A DNA stretch of 64,000 nt from Rhodococcus qingshengii. Its GTDB lineage: Bacteria > Actinomycetota > Actinomycetes > Mycobacteriales > Mycobacteriaceae. Shown here piece by piece: positions 16,519 to 26,672 of the stretch (position 1 is its first letter; each line of letters begins with the position of its first letter). The position numbers and the translations under genes are program-made. The notes beneath the pieces were generated by a model. That model was not told the DNA's origin and searched no databases. It saw only the letters and a list, made by a program, of their open reading frames with translations. The stretch lies in assembly GCF_021025955.1 (NCBI RefSeq), contig NZ_JAJNCL010000013.1, positions 62,001 through 126,000 of the forward strand, given 5' to 3'.

Positions 16519-17751
16519 ATGTCTGTCGTATGGCTGACCGGTGCAACGATCATCGACGGTACGGGCGCCGACCCCATCGAGAACTGCCCTGTTGCTGTGG
16601 AAAGCGGACGCATCAGTGCAATCGGTGGCACGCTGCCCGAGGGAGCGGAGGTGCTGGACTGCACCGGGCTGACGATCACGCCCGGACTGATCGACGCACA
16701 CGTTCATCTCGGTGGCTCGAGTGATCTCGCACCGAGCTTGCGGCGTCAGATCTCGGTAGCCGAGCTTGCTGCAGACATGTTCGCGACCTGCGCGTCGACC
16801 CTCGACGGGGGATTCACCACTGTTCGTGACTGCGGCGGAATCGACGGCGGACTGGCCGGAGTCGTCGCCTCGGGCAAGATTCCGGGACCGCGGATCATTC
16901 AGTGCGGCCCGATCCAGTGCCAGACCGGTGGACACGGACATCTGGCAGCCGAGTGGGAGCCGACTTCGGACTGGTCTGATCACGACATCCCCGGATTGCG
17001 TTGTATGTCTCTGCTTTCCGACGGTCCGCACGAAATGCGAAAGAACGTTCGCGAGACGTTCCGGAGAGGTGCGGACTTCCTCAAACTGTGCGTCACCGGG
17101 GGAGTGGTATCGACTCACGACAAGCTGACCGACACGCAGTTCACGGTCGACGAGATCGAAGTTGCAGTCGAGGAAGCCAATGCGCGCGGTACGTATGTCA
17201 CGGTGCATGCCCACAACAACGCGGGAATCCGGAACGCGATCACTGCCGGCGCCAAATGCGTCGAGCACGGCTCCGATATCGACGACGAGACCGCCAAGTT
17301 GATGGCCGAGCACGACGTCGCTTTGGTGCCGACATTGGCTGTGGTGCAGGCGCTCTCGGACAATGCGGCGTCAGCGGGTCTGCCCGAATCGATTTCGGCT
17401 CGCATCGGAAAGATGATGCAAGGGCAGATCGACGGGCTCCTCGCCGCTCGAAATGCCGGCGTCAGAGTGGGGTTGGGATCCGACCTCATCGGTACCGACC
17501 AAACGGGCCGTGGGATGGAGTTGGTCCTGCGCGCGAAGGTCGAAACACCCATGGATGCACTGGTTTCCGCTACCCGGATCAACGCCGACATTCTCGGCAT
17601 CGCCGAGGAGGTCGGCACCATCGAAGTCGGCAAGTTCGCCGACCTCGTTGCCTTCCGCGGCGATCCGTTGACGGATCCGTCCATCTTCGCCGACCGTGAG
17701 CGCATCGCACTCGTCGTTCAGAGCGGTCGAGTGGTGAAGGACCGTCGGTAG
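16519..17751 (+). CDS. Amidohydrolase family protein
   Basis: A 410-residue metal-dependent hydrolase of the imidazolonepropionase/prolidase-like branch. The metal ligands are visible in order: DAHVHLG (His-x-His), FLKLCVTGG with the probable carboxylated lysine, VHAHNN, EHGSDI, and the terminal aspartate in GLGSDLIG. The substrate is unknown; relatives cleave cyclic amides, dipeptides or xenobiotic amides. The ATG at 16519 follows CGGAGG by 9 bases. The promoter carries a TetR-type operator, so the enzyme is likely induced by its substrate. Confidence 0.88.
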   Translation: MSVVWLTGATIIDGTGADPIENCPVAVESGRISAIGGTLPEGAEVLDCTGLTITPGLIDAHVHLGGSSDLAPSLRRQISVAELAADMFATCASTLDGGFTTVRDCGGIDGGLAGVVASGKIPGPRIIQCGPIQCQTGGHGHLAAEWEPTSDWSDHDIPGLRCMSLLSDGPHEMRKNVRETFRRGADFLKLCVTGGVVSTHDKLTDTQFTVDEIEVAVEEANARGTYVTVHAHNNAGIRNAITAGAKCVEHGSDIDDETAKLMAEHDVALVPTLAVVQALSDNAASAGLPESISARIGKMMQGQIDGLLAARNAGVRVGLGSDLIGTDQTGRGMELVLRAKVETPMDALVSATRINADILGIAEEVGTIEVGKFADLVAFRGDPLTDPSIFADRERIALVVQSGRVVKDRR

Positions 17752-17752
17752 A

Positions 17753-18454
17753 TCAACAGCGAGTGGCAAGATCCGTCAGTGCTGAATGATCTGCTCGGCT
17801 GATCGGTAAGCCATAGGAAATCGCGACGGTCAAGTACTTGCCTGCGTAGAAACATCGGTACGCAGGGTTGGGCGGCAACCAGTCGCTGGGCGTGCTGTCG
17901 CCTTTCGACTGGTTGTCGGGGCCGTTGACGGCCAACAGGTTCAGTGACGTGTCGTTCGCGAACCTCATCCGAAGCGCGGGCGTCCAGGAGTTCGCGCCGA
18001 AGTCCCAGGCCGCGGCGAGCGGGAAGACGTGGTCGATCTGGACGGACTTGGCCCGGCTTCGTTCGAATTCGACGCGGTCACCGGAGTACGGGTCGGTCAT
18101 CATCCCGGACAGTACGACGCAGTCACGTGTTCCCGGTTTGAACTCCACGTCCGAGAGATCGTGGGCCAGAACGTTGTTGCGGGTATCGCACCCGTCGTGG
18201 CCACCTGGCGCGTCCTGGTCGTCGGACCAAGCGGGTCCGAAGACGCAGGCCTCGCCGTTACGGCAGCCGCGCTCGTATCCACCCGGATGTGGGCGGTTGT
18301 TCACGATTGCGGTACGGGACAGCAACTCTTCGAGTTCCGATCGTGTCGGGCTGCCAGGGGCCGAATCGAGACGCTCGTCTCCGAACCATCCGCAGGACGC
18401 GACAAGACATACGAGCACGAGCGTCGACAGGATCGCAGATAGCCGTGCAATCAC
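17753..18454 (-). CDS. Secreted HNH endonuclease lipoprotein (DUF1524-type)
   Basis: A 233-residue protein with a lipoprotein signal peptide: hydrophobic residues 5-20 end in the lipobox VAS-Cys21. The nuclease core is SVQIDHVFPLAAAWDFGA (histidine of the HNH motif) followed by NLLAVNGPDNQSKGD and SDWLPPN, typical of actinobacterial exported HNH proteins. It would act at the cell surface on DNA, for instance in nutrient recovery or defence. The GTG at 18454 gives a standard signal peptide after a G-rich site. It converges with the amidohydrolase gene with one base between them. Confidence 0.84.
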   Translation of the reverse strand: MIARLSAILSTLVLVCLVASCGWFGDERLDSAPGSPTRSELEELLSRTAIVNNRPHPGGYERGCRNGEACVFGPAWSDDQDAPGGHDGCDTRNNVLAHDLSDVEFKPGTRDCVVLSGMMTDPYSGDRVEFERSRAKSVQIDHVFPLAAAWDFGANSWTPALRMRFANDTSLNLLAVNGPDNQSKGDSTPSDWLPPNPAYRCFYAGKYLTVAISYGLPISRADHSALTDLATRC

Positions 18455-18507
18455 CTGTGCCCCCGCCCGTCGTAGACGGTGATTGAACCATCGGGGCCCG
18501 ACAGAAA

Positions 18508-19431
18508 TCAGCCGAACTCGATCACCACCTTGCCGGCGGCATGGCCGTCTTCGACTGCAGCGAGCGCTTCCCCAGCGCGGGAGAAGGGGTAGTGACCCGA
18601 CACAGACGGGTTCAGGGTCCCATCGGCCACGAGTGCCGCCACCTCTGTGAATACTGCTGTAGTCCTTCGGCGTTCGACTCCGCCGCCGCCGCCGAGTCGG
18701 CTCGCCGCCAGCGGATCGGCGATGCTCAGGATCGGCGCGCCTGATCGCGCGAGCGCGGCACCGCGGGTGAGAGTGTCCCCGCCGACCAGGTCGAAAACCG
18801 CGTCCACTCCGACTGGGGACAACGCGGACACGTCGTCTGCGCATCCGTCCCCCGACGCAACCCAACGTGCTCCCGCTTCCTCGATTGCGGTTCTCTTGGA
18901 CTCACTCGCGACACCGATCACGTTGATACCCCGCGCCAGTGCAAGCGCGATCGTGCTGCGACCCACGCCGCCGCCGGCGCCGAGGAGCAGGAGTGTCGCC
19001 CCGGGCTTCAGCCCGAGATCGTGGAGAGCGTCGTAGGCCGTTCCTGCCGCAACGGTCAGCACCGCGGCATCCGCCCACGACACAGTAGGTGGCTTGTGCG
19101 CTGTCGACGAGACGTTCAGCATGGTCGATTGGGCGTAGCCGCCGAAGCCGGTGGCGGTAGCGCCGAACACGTCGTCGCCGACCTTGAACTCGGTGACCCG
19201 CGGACCTACTCCGATGACAACACCGGACACTTCGCGGCCCAGAACCGCAGGCAGCGTCACCGGGACGGTGTCTTTTCGCGTACCAGCGCGAACCTTCCAA
19301 TCGGCTGGGTTGACTCCCGCCGCTCGGACCGACACCAACAGTTGGCCGGCACCCGGCGGAGGCAGGGTGACGTCGAAGTAGGACTGTGTGTCCGGTCCGC
19401 CGTACTCGGTGAATCCGTATGCGGTCGTCAT
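18508..19431 (-). CDS. Zinc-independent MDR oxidoreductase (quinone reductase-like)
   Basis: A 307-residue medium-chain dehydrogenase/reductase of the quinone oxidoreductase branch. The GroES-like half has AAGVNPADWKVRAG and GREVSGVVIGVG; the Rossmann half has LLLLGAGGGVGRSTIALA (about residues 140-157). The structural and catalytic zinc cysteines are missing, as in NADPH:quinone reductases. Start at ATG 19431 gives the family N terminus MTTAYGFTEYGG. It diverges from the helicase gene over 58 bases. Confidence 0.88.
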   Translation of the reverse strand: MTTAYGFTEYGGPDTQSYFDVTLPPPGAGQLLVSVRAAGVNPADWKVRAGTRKDTVPVTLPAVLGREVSGVVIGVGPRVTEFKVGDDVFGATATGFGGYAQSTMLNVSSTAHKPPTVSWADAAVLTVAAGTAYDALHDLGLKPGATLLLLGAGGGVGRSTIALALARGINVIGVASESKRTAIEEAGARWVASGDGCADDVSALSPVGVDAVFDLVGGDTLTRGAALARSGAPILSIADPLAASRLGGGGGVERRRTTAVFTEVAALVADGTLNPSVSGHYPFSRAGEALAAVEDGHAAGKVVIEFG

Positions 19432-19489
19432 GCCTGCCAGCCTATTGCCCGGAAGGGTGGGGAGGAGCAGTGGTGTCGGTGGCACCTGA

Positions 19490-22318
19490 TTGGATGGTCG
19501 GATGCTGCATGGACTCTGGTCGCCGGGATCGGGGCTCAAACTGTGGGTCGACGGTCACGACGGTGCCGGGACCGACGATCCCCGTGATCCGGTCAGTGCC
19601 GTCCTGCATCGCAAATTCCGTCATCGTGTGAATGTCGCTATGCCGCCCGTGCCTGGCGGGCCATTGCAGAGTGAGTACGCAGCTGTTGCGTTGGCACCGC
19701 CGGACGCAGTCGATCTCCTGCTGCGGTTCAAGGTCGACGACCAGCGAATCGCCGGCGACCTGCACTTTCTCGCACACGTGGCGCGAGGGATCGACCGGTG
19801 GATACGTGCCGGGCGGGTGGTCCCGGCGCTGACGCGAGCCGAGGGGAGTTGGTGGCCGCGTTGGCAGTTGTCGGTGGGGGAACGCCAGCGCGCCTGGATC
19901 GGCGAACTGGTAGTGGCGATGCCGCCGGTGCAGCGGGCGGTCGGCTCGCCGCGGGCGACGATCGAAGACATCACGAACGAACTCACGGACCCGATCGTCC
20001 GTCGTGTTCTCGGTGACTCGCATCCGGTGGTGCAGACCCCGCTGTGGCAGGCCGTGTTGTCCGGGGATGCTTTCGACGATGTGTCGGTACGAGCGGCCGA
20101 GGGACTCGCCGAATGGGGGTCTACGTTCACAGCCGGAGAGCCGGACCTGGTTCTGCGGCTGATCGAGCCTGAACTCGACGACAATTCCGATCCGGACGAC
20201 GATGCGCTGTGGCGTCTTCAAGTGTGTTTGCGTCCGGAAGGTGAAGCGCCCGAGCGTGTTCGACTGCACCGGGCCGATCCCAAACGTATCCAGCTCGGCA
20301 GTCGCAAGCTCGAAGAGGCGATCAAGGCTTACCCGCGTTTTCGCGACGTGCCGCGCGACGAGGACAGTCTCGACCTGTTGCTGCCGACTCCGGTCGTGAT
20401 GGACCTGGTCGGACACGGCGCGATTGTCTTGCGGGAGCGAGGTATCACGCTGCTGCTCCCGCGTGCGTGGAACGTGGTATCTCCCTCACTGCGTGTGCGG
20501 GTGACCTCGGCGGCATCTCCGATCGTGGCGGAGAATCGCACGGTCGGTATGGATCAATTGTTGGAATACGATTGGGAATTGGCACTCGGAGACAAGGTTC
20601 TCACCGCCGAGGAAATGACCCGACTCGTCGATGCGAAGTCTGATCTGGTCCAGTTGCGAGGCGAGTGGGTTCAGGCGGACAAAGACGTCCTGGCCCGTGC
20701 GGTTCGTTTTGTCAATCAGCGACATTCGAGCGGGGACCGAGCGATTGTCGATCTGATCAAGGATTTGATCGCCGACGACCTCAAAGACCTGCCGGTCGAG
20801 GAAGTGAAAGCAACCGGATGGGCCTCGGCACTGCTCGACCAGTCGGTGGCTCCGCGGCAGGTCGCGGTACCGTCGACGGTTAACGCGACTTTGCGTCCGT
20901 ATCAACGACGCGGTCTCGACTGGTTGGCGTACATGAGTGCTCTCGGGCTCGGCGCGGTTCTGGCCGACGACATGGGTCTGGGTAAGACGCTGCAACTGTT
21001 GGCGTTACTTGCGCACGAGAAGTCCAAGACAGCAACACTTTTGGTGTGCCCGATGTCGGTCGTGGGAAACTGGCAGCGTGAAGCGGCGCGATTTGTGCCG
21101 AGCCTGCGCGTCTACGTTCATCACGGTTCGGATCGCGCAACCGGGGCGGAGTTGGAACAGGCAGTTCGTGAGAGTGATCTGGTGATCACCACCTACGCGC
21201 TCATGACCCGCGACGTCGCAGCGCTCAAGGATCTCGACTGGCGGCGCGTGGTGCTCGACGAAGCTCAACACATCAAGAACGCCAAGACATCTCAGGCCCG
21301 CGCTGCTCGCAGCATTCCTGCGGACCATCGCGTTGCTCTGACCGGAACGCCGGTGGAGAACCGGCTGGACGAGTTGCGGTCCATCCTCGATTTTGCCAAT
21401 CGCGGGGTACTCGGCTCGGAGCAGATGTTCCGCAAACGGTTTGTCGTACCGATCGAGCGGGAAAAAGATCAACTTGCCGTCTCGAGACTGCGAGCCGTCA
21501 CGTCCCCCTTTGTGCTGCGACGGGTCAAGACCGATCCCTCCGTGATCGCGGATCTTCCGGAGAAGTTGGAGATGACGGTTCGAGCGAATCTCAGTGAGGA
21601 ACAGGCGGCGTTGTACCGCGCCGTGGTGGACGAGATGATGGCGCAGATCAAGGGAACGGAAGGGATGAAGCGCAAAGGCGCCGTCCTGTCTGCGCTGACC
21701 AAACTCAAACAGGTGTGCAATCATCCGGCGCACTTCCTGCGCGACGGTTCGCCGGTGATGCGCCGCGGGCAACACCGTTCGGGAAAACTTGGCCTGGTCG
21801 AAGATATCGTCGAGTCGGTCACGGCCGACAACGAGAAGGTTCTGTTGTTCACACAGTTTCGTGAGTTCGGGGAATTAGTGGTGCCGTACCTGGCCGACCG
21901 GTTCATCACCGAGGTTCCGTTTCTCCATGGCGGAGTGTCCAAGGCTGGACGCGACGCGATGGTCGAGGCATTCCAAGGCGCAGGCGGACCGCCCATCATG
22001 GTGCTCTCGCTCAAGGCCGGCGGCACCGGCCTGAATCTCACAGCAGCCAACCACGTGGTTCACCTCGACAGATGGTGGAACCCCGCGGTGGAGAACCAGG
22101 CGACGGACCGTGTCTTCCGCATCGGTCAGAGAAAGAACGTGCAAGTGCGCAAGATGGTGTGCGTCGGAACCTTGGAAGAGCGAATCGACACGATGATCGC
22201 GAGTAAAAGTGAACTCGCCGAACTTGCAGTCGGGACCGGTGAGAACTGGGTGACGGAGATGAGCGTCGAGCAATTGGACGAGTTGTTGCGACTCGGCGAC
22301 GACGCGGTGGGCGAATGA
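19490..22318 (+). CDS. SNF2-family ATP-dependent helicase (HelZ-like)
   Basis: A 942-residue SNF2/Swi2 ATPase of the type called HelZ in mycobacteria. Residues 1 to about 440 are the bacterial SNF2-associated N-terminal region. The motor follows: LADDMGLGKTLQLLALL (Walker A, near 490), VVLDEAQHIKN (motif II), LTGTPVENRLDELRSILDF (motif III), and the second lobe ending in GGTGLNLTAANHVVHLDRWWNP and ATDRVFRIGQ. It probably remodels DNA-protein complexes. An ATG at 19502 is an alternative start. It overlaps the SWIM-protein gene by 4 bases, the usual pairing. Confidence 0.93.
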   Translation: MDGRMLHGLWSPGSGLKLWVDGHDGAGTDDPRDPVSAVLHRKFRHRVNVAMPPVPGGPLQSEYAAVALAPPDAVDLLLRFKVDDQRIAGDLHFLAHVARGIDRWIRAGRVVPALTRAEGSWWPRWQLSVGERQRAWIGELVVAMPPVQRAVGSPRATIEDITNELTDPIVRRVLGDSHPVVQTPLWQAVLSGDAFDDVSVRAAEGLAEWGSTFTAGEPDLVLRLIEPELDDNSDPDDDALWRLQVCLRPEGEAPERVRLHRADPKRIQLGSRKLEEAIKAYPRFRDVPRDEDSLDLLLPTPVVMDLVGHGAIVLRERGITLLLPRAWNVVSPSLRVRVTSAASPIVAENRTVGMDQLLEYDWELALGDKVLTAEEMTRLVDAKSDLVQLRGEWVQADKDVLARAVRFVNQRHSSGDRAIVDLIKDLIADDLKDLPVEEVKATGWASALLDQSVAPRQVAVPSTVNATLRPYQRRGLDWLAYMSALGLGAVLADDMGLGKTLQLLALLAHEKSKTATLLVCPMSVVGNWQREAARFVPSLRVYVHHGSDRATGAELEQAVRESDLVITTYALMTRDVAALKDLDWRRVVLDEAQHIKNAKTSQARAARSIPADHRVALTGTPVENRLDELRSILDFANRGVLGSEQMFRKRFVVPIEREKDQLAVSRLRAVTSPFVLRRVKTDPSVIADLPEKLEMTVRANLSEEQAALYRAVVDEMMAQIKGTEGMKRKGAVLSALTKLKQVCNHPAHFLRDGSPVMRRGQHRSGKLGLVEDIVESVTADNEKVLLFTQFREFGELVVPYLADRFITEVPFLHGGVSKAGRDAMVEAFQGAGGPPIMVLSLKAGGTGLNLTAANHVVHLDRWWNPAVENQATDRVFRIGQRKNVQVRKMVCVGTLEERIDTMIASKSELAELAVGTGENWVTEMSVEQLDELLRLGDDAVGE

Positions 22319-23088
22319 GTCCGCGCGGTAAGGGCCCCGATTTCAGCGAGTACACCGGGCCTCGACGGCGGGCACCCGCGCCGGTCAAGCCCCGTCCAGC
22401 GTTCGGGAGGACGTTCTGGGGCAAGGCTTTTGTCCGCGTCGTCGAAGAGATCGGCGACAAACCTCGTGTCACGCGTGGGCGTACGTATGCGCGTTCGGGT
22501 CAGGTTTTGGCGCTCGACATCGAACCGGGAGTGGTGACGGCCGAGGTTCAGGGCAGCCAGCTTCAACCGTTCGTTTCCACGCTGTCGATCGACACTCTTG
22601 ATCAATCGGATATCGACGACATCATCACCAAGATCCGCCGAGTGCCGGGAAGCCTTGCCGCGCTGGTGTCCGGCACTGTCCCGGACATGCTTGCTGCTCA
22701 ACTGATACCGGACGGCCCGTCTGCTTTCCGCTTCGACTGCACCTGCCCCGATGTTGGTTGGCCGTGCAAACACGCTGCGGCGGTGGCGTTCTTGACCGCC
22801 GAGCGAATCGACACCGATCCGTTGAGGTTACTGAGACTTCGCGGTGTCGACCTGGAACAGTTGATCGGGGGAGTGGAGGACGAGTCGACGGTTCCGGTCG
22901 ACGTCGAGAATTGGTTCGGAATCGCGGCCGCACTGCCGACGCTACCGAAGGTGCCTTTTCGTGCGGCGATCGACGATCTGGATGTTCGACGGCTGCGCGA
23001 GGCGGTCGCGGCACTGGGATTGGACATGGCTCAGCAGAACGTCGCCTTGGACGAAATACGGTCCATCTACCGTCGGATGAACGGTTGA
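22315..23088 (+). CDS. SWIM zinc-finger protein, helicase partner
   Basis: A 257-residue protein with a SWIM zinc-binding motif, FDCTCPDVGWPCKHAAAVAF (near residues 140-159, C-x-C-x6-C-x-H). SWIM modules bind DNA or proteins and occur next to or inside SNF2 helicases. The 4-base ATGA overlap with the helicase gene indicates coupled translation, so the two likely form one complex or act together. Confidence 0.88.
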   Translation: MSPRGKGPDFSEYTGPRRRAPAPVKPRPAFGRTFWGKAFVRVVEEIGDKPRVTRGRTYARSGQVLALDIEPGVVTAEVQGSQLQPFVSTLSIDTLDQSDIDDIITKIRRVPGSLAALVSGTVPDMLAAQLIPDGPSAFRFDCTCPDVGWPCKHAAAVAFLTAERIDTDPLRLLRLRGVDLEQLIGGVEDESTVPVDVENWFGIAAALPTLPKVPFRAAIDDLDVRRLREAVAALGLDMAQQNVALDEIRSIYRRMNG

Positions 23089-23146
23089 AAACGGACAACT
23101 CCGGACTGGTGCTAGTTTCCTGTCATGAATTCCAGTATCGTCAATT

Positions 23147-23156
23147 GGACCGGTCC
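23147..23156. promoter_or_regulatory. Palindrome upstream of the GntR gene
   Basis: GGACCGGTCC is a perfect 10-bp palindrome 81 bases upstream of the gntR start; a further ACTGGT half-site lies at 23105-23110. It may serve autoregulation. Its match to the DasR/NagR site is poor. Confidence 0.3.
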
Positions 23157-23237
23157 GGTCGGGACCTGCCTGCGATTTCACATCGTTATCGTCGGCGAAT
23201 AGACGACTATTCATTTCTCGGAGGGACAGTCGCTGTG

Positions 23238-23987
23238 ATGCCCGTTCATTTGCGCGACAGCGCAATACCCAAACATGAGCAGTTGCGCACCATTCTCTTG
23301 CGCAAGTGCACCCAAGAACTCCAGCCTGGCGACTTGATGACCAGCGAGCGAAATCTGATGCAGGACTACGGTGTCAGTCGGATCACCGTTCGTGAGGCCA
23401 TCGGGCAACTGGTCAATGACGGACATCTCGTGCGTGTGCGTGGCAAGGGCACCTTCGTGGCGCACCGTGCCGTCCAGTCCAAGCTGCACCTTGCGTCTTT
23501 TACCGAGGAAATGCGCGCCCAGGGGCACCATCCCACGACAGTGGTCCTGGTCAGTGAACAGGGGCCGGTCCCCGAAAACACTGCTGCCGCACTGAATATG
23601 CGACCGGGTTCCGACGGTTATCACGTCAAGCGCTTGCGCCTTGCCGACGGCGAGCCGGTGAGCGTGGACGACGGCTGGTTCAATCCCGAACTCTTGCCGG
23701 GTTTACTCGACATGGACTTGACGGGTTCGATCTACCGGGCAACCGCCGACAAGTACGACAAGCCGATCGATCGGGCAGAACAGACGGTCAGTGCTGACGG
23801 TGCGAGTACGGAGATCGCGACTCTCCTCGGCACTCGAAAAGGCGCTCCAGTTCTGTACTTCGATCGAGTGTCGTTCAGCGAGGTTGCGCCGGTCGAGCAC
23901 ACTCGCAGTTGGTACCGATCCGACCGCTACCAGTTGCAAATGGAAGTCCAGGGTCAAGCGCGGCCAAAGACACGGGGCGACCAGTAG
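23238..23987 (+). CDS. GntR (HutC subfamily) regulator, DasR/NagR-like
   Basis: A 249-residue regulator with an N-terminal winged HTH (residues 10-75; LMTSERNLMQDYGVSRITVREAIGQL) and a C-terminal UTRA ligand domain. DasR and NagR proteins of this subfamily bind phosphorylated amino sugars and control GlcNAc genes. The convergent EIIA/EIIB genes and the divergent EIIC operon make this the probable local GlcNAc regulator. The ATG at 23238 follows GGAGGGAC at a slightly long distance. Confidence 0.87.
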   Translation: MPVHLRDSAIPKHEQLRTILLRKCTQELQPGDLMTSERNLMQDYGVSRITVREAIGQLVNDGHLVRVRGKGTFVAHRAVQSKLHLASFTEEMRAQGHHPTTVVLVSEQGPVPENTAAALNMRPGSDGYHVKRLRLADGEPVSVDDGWFNPELLPGLLDMDLTGSIYRATADKYDKPIDRAEQTVSADGASTEIATLLGTRKGAPVLYFDRVSFSEVAPVEHTRSWYRSDRYQLQMEVQGQARPKTRGDQ

Positions 23988-24000
23988 CAATCGTTCGAAG

Positions 24001-24040
24001 CGAAAGGGCGGGCACACCTTCCGGTGTGCCCGCCCTTTCG
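24001..24040. terminator. Bidirectional terminator between gntR and EIIA genes
   Basis: A perfect 18-bp stem (24001-24018 with 24023-24040) with loop TTCC, placed between the convergent stop codons. The A/T-rich outer stem gives CTTTCG on either strand, so it can serve both genes. T runs are short. Confidence 0.85.
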
Positions 24041-24042
24041 CG

Positions 24043-24501
24043 TTACGCCGACCAGTCGAACAGAGTGTCGCCTGTGGCGACGTCGCCACCGACGGAAGGG
24101 GATTCGACGGTGTCCGGTTTGGAATCCATCACCACTACCGGGCAGATCGCCGAGTAGCCGGTCGTGTCGATGTGCGCTGGATCGAAGCTGACAACGGGAT
24201 CACCCGCATCGACGGTGTCACCCTCGGCGGCGATGAGGGTGAATCCGTCGCCTTCGAGTTTGACCGTGTCGATGCCGATATGGACCAGCACGCCCGTGGC
24301 CTTCTCGCCGAAGATTACAAATGCGTGGGGGTGTAGTTTGAGGATCTTTCCGCTGATCGGCGCCACGACCGTGAGCGGGCCCTGACCGCGGGCGGGTTCG
24401 ATCGCGACGCCCGAGCCGACCATCTGCTGAGCGAACACCGGGTCCGGTACGTCAGCGAGTGCGACGACCCGACCGGGGAGCGGGGCGAGGACAACCGTCA
24501 C
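24043..24501 (-). CDS. PTS glucose/GlcNAc-type EIIA component
   Basis: A 152-residue EIIA of the glucose family (Crr-like), which passes phosphate from HPr to EIIB. The phosphorylated histidine is in VLVHIGIDTVKL (His74), with the second active-site histidine in KLHPHAFVIFG (His59). It starts with GTG at 24501, overlapping the stop of the EIIB gene by 4 bases. EIIA and EIIB are separate here and lie divergently from the EIIC gene. Confidence 0.92.
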   Translation of the reverse strand: MTVVLAPLPGRVVALADVPDPVFAQQMVGSGVAIEPARGQGPLTVVAPISGKILKLHPHAFVIFGEKATGVLVHIGIDTVKLEGDGFTLIAAEGDTVDAGDPVVSFDPAHIDTTGYSAICPVVVMDSKPDTVESPSVGGDVATGDTLFDWSA

Positions 24502-24728
24502 AGGATGTCCTCGATGTCCTCGGCAAGGGTGTCGGCCTCGGGCCCGACGATGACCTGCACAACCGTCCCGGCCTTGAGTACGCCGTGTGCGCCGGCAGCC
24601 TTGAGAGCGGACTCGTTCACCTTCGCTCCGTCCTTGACCTCGGTACGCAGGCGGGTGATGCAAGCCTCGATCTCGACGATGTTCTCGGCGCCGCCGAGGC
24701 CCTTGATGATTGCTTCCGCTTTCGACAT
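24498..24728 (-). CDS. PTS glucose/GlcNAc-type EIIB component
   Basis: A 76-residue stand-alone EIIB domain. The phosphorylated cysteine is in IVEIEACITRLRTEV (Cys23), as in the GlcNAc/glucose EIIB family. It accepts phosphate from EIIA and phosphorylates the sugar during transport by EIIC. The ATG at 24728 has AGGAG 7 bases upstream. First gene of a two-gene unit with EIIA. Confidence 0.92.
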   Translation of the reverse strand: MSKAEAIIKGLGGAENIVEIEACITRLRTEVKDGAKVNESALKAAGAHGVLKAGTVVQVIVGPEADTLAEDIEDIL

Positions 24729-25056
24729 TTGCTGCTCCTGATTGTCGGGTTGGTCGTGATCGTTGAACGGCCGTACAGGTGGGCTGACTAGTTGCTGGTC
24801 AAGGCTATCCCGGTTGCGTATGTCACATTTGGGTGTTGACAACTCGCCTCCACCAGGTAAAACTACAACTGGTTATGACCGGACAGTACCCGTTGGAAGT
24901 CCGGCTCCACAACAGTTTCCACAAAACGGTTTCGGCCTCACCTCCGAGCATGAACCGTGACCTGCATTTTCACGAAACCTGCACATGCACGACACCCGAA
25001 TTTTCCAGAACCAGCGGCCGATCGCGACGCGGCCCGGCGAACGAAGAAGGTCCTTG
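24729..25056. promoter_or_regulatory. Divergent control region of the GlcNAc PTS with a DasR-like site
   Basis: This 328-base gap separates the divergent EIIB and EIIC genes and holds no convincing gene. For the EIIC side, TTGACA (24836-24841) and TAAAAC (24858-24863) are spaced by 16 bases. ACTGGT-TATG-ACCGGA (24868-24883) follows and resembles the DasR-responsive element (ACTGGTCTAGACCAGT) at the six left-arm and most right-arm bases. A GntR/DasR-type repressor binding here could control both directions. The leader of the EIIC mRNA would then be about 185 bases. Confidence 0.6.
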
Positions 25057-26400
<1,344 letters not shown>

Positions 26401-26402
26401 AC

Positions 26403-26672
26403 ATGGCGATCGCAACCACGACAATCGGATCCCGAGTCGGACTCCACGCACGACCCGCAGCGCTCTTCGCGCGCGCCGCTGCCGACCTGCCGGTAGATGT
26501 CACCATCTCGCTCGGCGACGGCGAACCCGTCGATGCCTCCAGCATGTTGTCTGTCATGACTCTCGGTGCCGCATTCGGGGATTCGGTGACCTTGCGCGCT
26601 AACGGTGACGGCGCCGATGCTGCAGTCGGTTCGCTCGCAGAGCTTCTCGCATCCGAACTGGACGAAGCCTGA
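26403..26672 (+). CDS. ptsH: Phosphocarrier protein HPr
   Basis: An 89-residue HPr with the phosphorylated histidine in VGLHARPA (His15) and the second conserved stretch SSMLSVMTLGAAFGD in place of the Gram-positive Ser46 region. It carries phosphate from EI to EIIA. It lies two bases after the EIIC gene and overlaps ptsI by one base. Confidence 0.95.
   Translation: MAIATTTIGSRVGLHARPAALFARAAADLPVDVTISLGDGEPVDASSMLSVMTLGAAFGDSVTLRANGDGADAAVGSLAELLASELDEA

Noticed and set aside
23105-23120. ACTGGTGCTAG upstream of gntR as a DasR site
   Set aside because: Only the left half matches; the right half (TTTCC) does not fit ACCAGT. Kept only as a half-site note.
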